Shown: positions 59,798 through 64,000 of the stretch, one piece after another | How the letters are laid out: every line of letters starts with the position of its first letter | Position numbering within the stretch: position 1 is the stretch's first letter | DNA from: Channallabes apus | Taxonomy: Eukaryota > Chordata > Actinopteri > Siluriformes > Clariidae | DNA length: 64,000 nucleotides | NCBI GenBank assembly: GCA_030522415.1 | Contig: CM060109.1 | Span: 6,324,655-6,388,654 of the forward strand | Direction: 5' to 3' | The notes under the pieces: generated by a model | What the model was told of the DNA's origin: nothing | Databases searched by the model: none | What the model saw: only the letters and a program-made list of their open reading frames with translations | Translations under genes and position numbers: made by a program

Positions 59798-60539
59798 AAC
59801 ATGACATAAGAACTCTCGTTTTAAACTACTGACCATCCATTCTGCAATATATATAGTTATGTATGATCTATATCATTGCTGTTGCTGTATTCCTCTCCAC
59901 TCTAATATCCCTTGCCTGGGAAGTAATGTATTTCATGCACTCCAGTCATGCCAATAAAGCTGAATTGGAATAAATTGACCAGGCGACCATGAAAGAAAGA
60001 AAGAGAGAGAGAGAGAGAGAGAGAGCAAAGAAGAGACAGAGAGAAATAAAAGAGCAAAGAAGAGCTATAAAACACCCGCAACCAGGCCGCGGATAATAAC
60101 CATCGCTCACTGCCCACACAATGACCATAACAATGAGGCGGTCGGGATTTATAGCAGTAATATAGGCAGCGCAGGAAGCGGAGAGGAGACACTCAGTTAG
60201 CCTGGATATCAATACGAGCGCTAGCACCAGCGTCACACAGCTTCATCAACCCTCACACACACACACACAAGTACACACACACACTTACACACAGCAAACA
60301 CTTCCGACTGAGCAATGACACACACTAAGAGTGCTCCTTTGTAGGGAAATAGCACATCAGATTTTTACTTTCCTCTTGGAGGCTGCAATGCTTCCAGAAA
60401 AACAACATTTTCCCCGAGACATGACGGCTCTGACGTGATCGTGAGAACGTCAATACACCGCCGAGCCAGTAGGGGGCCGCTTTATACTGAGTGTACAGTA
60501 CTAACAACACTTCTACATAACAAAAATAACTATAACCAA

Positions 60540-61204
60540 TAAATAAATAAATAAATAAATAAACAACAACAAAAATAACAACAACAATAATAATAATAAT
60601 AATAAAATGTAACTAGTGCTACCACCGATAACCAATGAACTAACTAGCTAAAATAATTACTTTTATAATTAAAATAATTAATTAAAATATTTTTAAATTT
60701 TTTAATTTTTAATTAAATAAAATTAAAATAATTTAAAAATAATTATAGAATTATAGTAATAGAATTACTACTGCAAAATAATAATAATAATAATAATAAT
60801 AATACAACTACTACTAAAAGACAAATTAATAAAGAAAGAAAGAAGCAAATAAATAAATTCTCACTGCTAAATAATACTAAGGAATACAAGTATTACTAAT
60901 AAAAACAACACAACATTAAATTAATTAATTAATTAACAAACAAAATCAAACAAACATTCCTGCTTATAATAACAACAATAATATAATAATATTAGTAACA
61001 TAATGATGATAATAATAATAATAATAATAATTATAAAAACCAAACACAATCAAATAAATACATAAATATATACCCTGATTTATAATAATGAATAATAATA
61101 ATAATAATAAGAAGAAGAAGAAGAAGAATACAAGCATTACTAATAAAAATAAACACAAACAAACATTCCTGCTTATAATAACAATAGCATAATAATATTA
61201 GTAC

Positions 61205-61248
<44 letters not shown>

Positions 61249-61402
61249 CAACCAAACACAATCAAATAAATACATAAATATATACCATGCTTAATAATAT
61301 TTAATAATAATAATAACACGAATACACCTACTTATAAATGAAATAATAAATAATAAAATAAAATAAATAAACAAACAAAAATAACGGTCATAAAATAATA
61401 AA

Positions 61403-61450
<48 letters not shown>
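60540..61450. repeat. AAT/AAAT-rich simple sequence block
   Basis: Several (AAT)n runs with a duplicated stretch: CAAACAAACATTCCTGCTTA with the following TAATAACAA occurs at about 60948 and again near 61152, and CCAAACACAATCAAATAAAT occurs at 61040 and 61253, a local duplication with a period of roughly 205-215 bp. Confidence 0.85.
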
Positions 61451-61452
<2 letters not shown>

Positions 61453-61639
61453 TAAGTGTTGTTTATTTATTGTTTCATTATTATGGAGAAAGTGTTGGAA
61501 TCATTGTTTTGTCTGTGTTCATGTGTTTAATTAATGCTGTTCACAGTTATGACTCTAGAGATCGTCGGTAAAACATTAATAGGTTGAGTCTGAACAGTAT
61601 AAAGAAACACCGCACCGCAGTTCAGCAGGTGCATAAATG

Positions 61640-62001
61640 GTGTGTGTGTGTGTGTGTGTGTGCGTGTGAATCAGAGAACACGTCCGTGCACGAAGCCGGT
61701 CTCAGTGCAACACGCTCGGTGTGAGAGACACTCCACTTAAGTGTAAGGCTTCGATATTCACACTGCAGTCGCACTGAACAGAGCGATGGGACTCGACTGA
61801 AAAGCTCCTCTAAGGCTTGTTCAGCCAGAAGATACCATCAATCTCCTCTCTAATGCAGCTGTTGCTCAGGTCACCTGCTCAACCTCTCCGCGGCTCTCCC
61901 ACGTAAACCTCCAGAAATCCCACCATCTATCTCCAGCAGCTTTAATTGCTTCTGCAGGTGGCCGGGTTCAAAACAAATGACACTCTATAAAGCCTCGCAT
62001 C

Positions 62002-62038
<37 letters not shown>
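61640..62038. repeat. Two TG microsatellites
   Basis: (GT)n at about 61640-61665 and 62005-62037; between them is unique-looking sequence. Confidence 0.9.
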
Positions 62039-62984
62039 ATGAAAACCATTGAGGTCTCTCTCTCAATCAGACACACATTTGTGTCCTTTCATGTTTGTTT
62101 GTTTGTTTGTTTGATTGACTGACAGATTTTTTTTGTTGCTACATTTATAAGCCATGAAAAACAGTTTTTAGAATTACATCAAAATCCATAATTATTGAAT
62201 TAAAAAGTTTCCAGCATTAATAAAAATGTCTTTACTTCATAAGGATGTTTCTACAAGCTGTGTGTGTTTTTATGTCAGGCTTATTTATGTATTTATTTAT
62301 TATTTTTTTCAAATGTTTATGAAATTGGACATAAAATGTTTCGGTGGAACTGGAGAAGTAGGAAGTAAATAAACATCAAACATACAAATATAAAAAAGTG
62401 TGATGTCCTCTTCTGGAACGTGTGTATGGCTCGCGGCGATGCGTGAAATGCTGTTATTAATTTACGCAAATATATGCAAAGAGTGAACAGTATAATCAGG
62501 ACGTCCACATGTCAAAATGTCCTGTATGAACCCTGGTTTGGTGAGAAAGTGCTCGGCACCGACGTACGCCTCATTTTTGCAGAATCTCTTACTGTTTGCT
62601 TACGTCTCCTTCTTTTCAACGTTAGCTGTTTTTTGCTGCCTTAAATATTATAATATATACATTTTAATATTAGACGCCCTAGTAAGAAATTAATTCCGCT
62701 TCCAGAAACGTTTGTAAGAAAAAATGTCACAAATTGAATCGAGTATTTCGTCTTCGTTTAAACATTCAGCTGTTAAAATGATCGTCCTTTTATTAAGATT
62801 ATTGGAGCTAGGTTTTACTGCATGTCATATGTAAAAAAAAAAAAAATAAAAAAAAAAAAGAGAGAAAAATATAAACAAAAAAGAATCCCTGGAGCATCGA
62901 TGCGGCGCCTTCTGCTACACAGCGGCCCGTATTGATTTCCTCTCACAACAGACAGAATTTAGGGGCCGGCGTCTTACGCAACAT

Positions 62985-63262
62985 CTGAAACGCTGGCCCC
63001 CCAGGAACTCCTTTAATGGCTCGAACATGTGGAAATGGCTGAGCTCTGACGCGACAGTGAGCTCAAATCAGTGAGCTCTGAGCCACCGGGATCGTCATTC
63101 ATAGACGTGCAACATTCTTTAAAACGTTTGCACCGTTCAAATCTTTTTCCGGTACCTAAGAGTCTCATTATCATACTGACCTTAAAGTCTTCTGTAAATG
63201 TCAATCTTTGCCCATGAGACAACAATCCCAGTCTAACATGGACTCCCTTGTGTATAAGGAAC
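62985..63262 (-). mobile_element. Mariner transposon remnant
   Basis: On the minus strand FERCKRFKECCTSMNDDPGG matches the mariner pattern FEWCKRFKEGRTSVNDDPG. 62990-63015 is the complement of GAGTTCCTGGGGGGCCAGCG, a piece also found at 10309-10328 in the element at 9897. Broken by stops; the ends were not found. Confidence 0.7.
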
Positions 63263-63770
63263 ATGCTTAAAGCATTTATTTTAACATAAAGTAATTGAAA
63301 TAGTTATTATGAAAATAAAAGAATTGGACGCATTTTGTTCTGAGATGTTCTTCGCAGTTTCCACCATTTTTTTAATTTTTTTTTGCCACTTTGTCTCTGT
63401 GTTTTTTGACTCAGCACTCGACCTTACTGTTTAATTCAGAAGTAAATGTAAAGTCAGTACAAACAGACGTAGTCTTTCGAGTGTATCGCCGTGGTTTGGT
63501 GAGAACACTAGGAATTATCCCTGCTGTTTTTCTCCACATGGTAAAGCTGACCTTTGCATGGAATTGCCACATTGTTGTAATTAAAGTTTATTCAATATTC
63601 ACAGCTAGAGGCTGAATTAAAGACTATGGCCATCTAATTGGCTGAGCACGCTCACGTCGCTCCGTATTACGTTTCTCCCACTTTACGTACATGATTACTG
63701 ACTGCAGCTTGTGTTATACTGTACACACTGTACGTTAATCTCAGGAAAGAGGCACTGAGCTTTAACTCAC

Positions 63771-63864
63771 CGGTCCGGTGCAGGTCAGAGCATCATCTTC
63801 AGCTCTCTCACACTGAGCGTCACACTCCACACACACGGAGCCATTGGCAAACTCTCGCACCTCC
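63771..63864 (-). CDS. erbb4: erbb4 exon: extracellular domain IV (cysteine-rich), 94 bp
   Basis: ErbB4 is a neuregulin-binding receptor tyrosine kinase of the plasma membrane; this exon is part of its second cysteine-rich (furin-like/growth factor receptor IV) domain. The minus-strand translation includes [18 protein letters not shown] followed by [13 protein letters not shown], with the regular cysteines and close match to human ErbB4 (REFENGSICVECDPQC...LLTCHGP). The acceptor is CGCTCAG|GG and the donor CCG|GTGAGTT. It starts with one base of a split arginine codon and ends in phase 0, and the next exon starts GGT-CCT-GAT, restoring G-P-G-P-D. The acceptor is preceded by a long CT tract (63868-63918). 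The exon is too short to stand out as an open reading frame and was found by similarity. Confidence 0.9.
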
Positions 63865-63870
63865 CTGAGC

Positions 63871-63921
<51 letters not shown>

Positions 63922-63998
63922 ATTCATATTTGTGTTTGACAAAGTGCACATTAACTGTCAGCAAGTATACGCAATAAAGATGCCGTTCTTCATCTCAC
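63865..63998 (-). other. erbb4: erbb4 intron, 134 bp, mostly a GA/CT tract
   Basis: This short intron lies between two domain IV exons. On the plus strand 63868-63918 is an almost pure (GA)n tract, which reads as (CT)n directly upstream of the acceptor on the minus strand. The remainder is unremarkable AT-rich sequence. Confidence 0.7.
63868..63918. repeat. GA tract forming the polypyrimidine tract of an erbb4 acceptor
   Basis: About 23 GA units next to the acceptor of exon 63771-63864; on the minus strand it reads (CT)n. Confidence 0.9.
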
Positions 63999-64000
63999 CT
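63999..64000 (-). CDS. erbb4: erbb4 extracellular exon, last two bases only
   Basis: The window ends with a plus-strand string that reads AG|GTGAGATG on the minus strand, a good splice donor. The next exon begins with one base (G) completing a split codon. AG+G gives arginine, the residue expected before the EVREF stretch (human ErbB4 has R-E-I-R-E-F here). The rest of the exon lies outside the window. The call rests on the donor motif and the phase match alone. Confidence 0.5.

Larger units (their letters stand above)
59749..63770 (-). other. erbb4: erbb4 intron, about 4.0 kb
   Basis: No gene is seen. It contains a CT microsatellite at the acceptor-proximal end of the next exon (59753-59793), a second GA tract (60000-60025), the AAT/ATA-rich block 60540-61450, TG tracts at about 61640-61665 and 62005-62038, and a mariner remnant at 62985-63262. 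The stretch 61480-61990 is of ordinary complexity and free of obvious repeats except for the TG tract. Confidence 0.8.

Noticed and set aside
63391..63615. Plus-strand 74-codon frame with a hydrophobic end
   Set aside because: No similarity is recognised, it lies opposite an erbb4 intron, and it has ordinary intron composition.

Overview
This window is vertebrate, almost certainly teleost fish, genomic DNA. It is a slice of one very large gene on the minus strand, erbb4 (receptor tyrosine kinase ErbB4, neuregulin receptor). Seven complete coding exons, plus the last two bases of an eighth at the right edge, can be placed by protein similarity. All have AG acceptors, GT donors and mutually consistent phases. 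They run from right to left: end of extracellular domain IV (63771-63864), rest of domain IV (59594-59748), a 45-bp juxtamembrane exon of JM-b type (58197-58241), transmembrane exon (56110-56242), start of the kinase domain with the glycine loop (45853-45975), the lysine exon (44200-44298), and the alphaC/gatekeeper/hinge exon (37574-37759). Together they hold 835 coding bases in one open frame. The following exons (catalytic loop, DFG, C-tail) were not found, so 1-37573 is taken to be one intron of at least 37.5 kb. Whether this is erbb4a or erbb4b cannot be told from the window.

Everything else is intronic and repeat-rich. The tRNA-derived SINEs, Tc1/mariner elements, a DIRS-type retrotransposon and the very high density of (CA)n, (GA)n and (AAT)n tracts point to a teleost. 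The SINE families suggest an otophysan, perhaps a catfish, but this is only an impression.

Layout. 1-37573: large intron with LINE 3' ends (about 1 kb, 4.2-4.6 kb, 16.2 kb), an L2-like reverse transcriptase remnant (20.2-20.7 kb), tRNA-SINEs, Tc1/mariner remnants, an ACC/CAT minisatellite (5.6-6.5 kb), a 16-bp minisatellite with higher-order structure (12.9-14.2 kb), a long TG-rich block (22.9-24.3 kb) and a decayed GAATC-rich repeat (26.4-32.8 kb). 37760-44199: an intron with a decayed DIRS-like element (38047-42028) followed by a 316-bp unit with perfect 54-bp inverted ends. 45976-56109: an intron of pyrimidine-rich tandem repeats into which a Tc1 transposon (49115-50695) has inserted. 56243-63998: the juxtamembrane/domain IV introns with an (ATCC)n block, (AAT)n tracts and a mariner remnant.

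No RNA gene, CRISPR or second host protein-coding gene was supported. The most notable points are that only a JM-b-type juxtamembrane exon is visible, that three acceptors have microsatellite-length CT tracts as their polypyrimidine tract, the unusual ends of the DIRS element, and several old tandem arrays with hidden higher-order periodicity.
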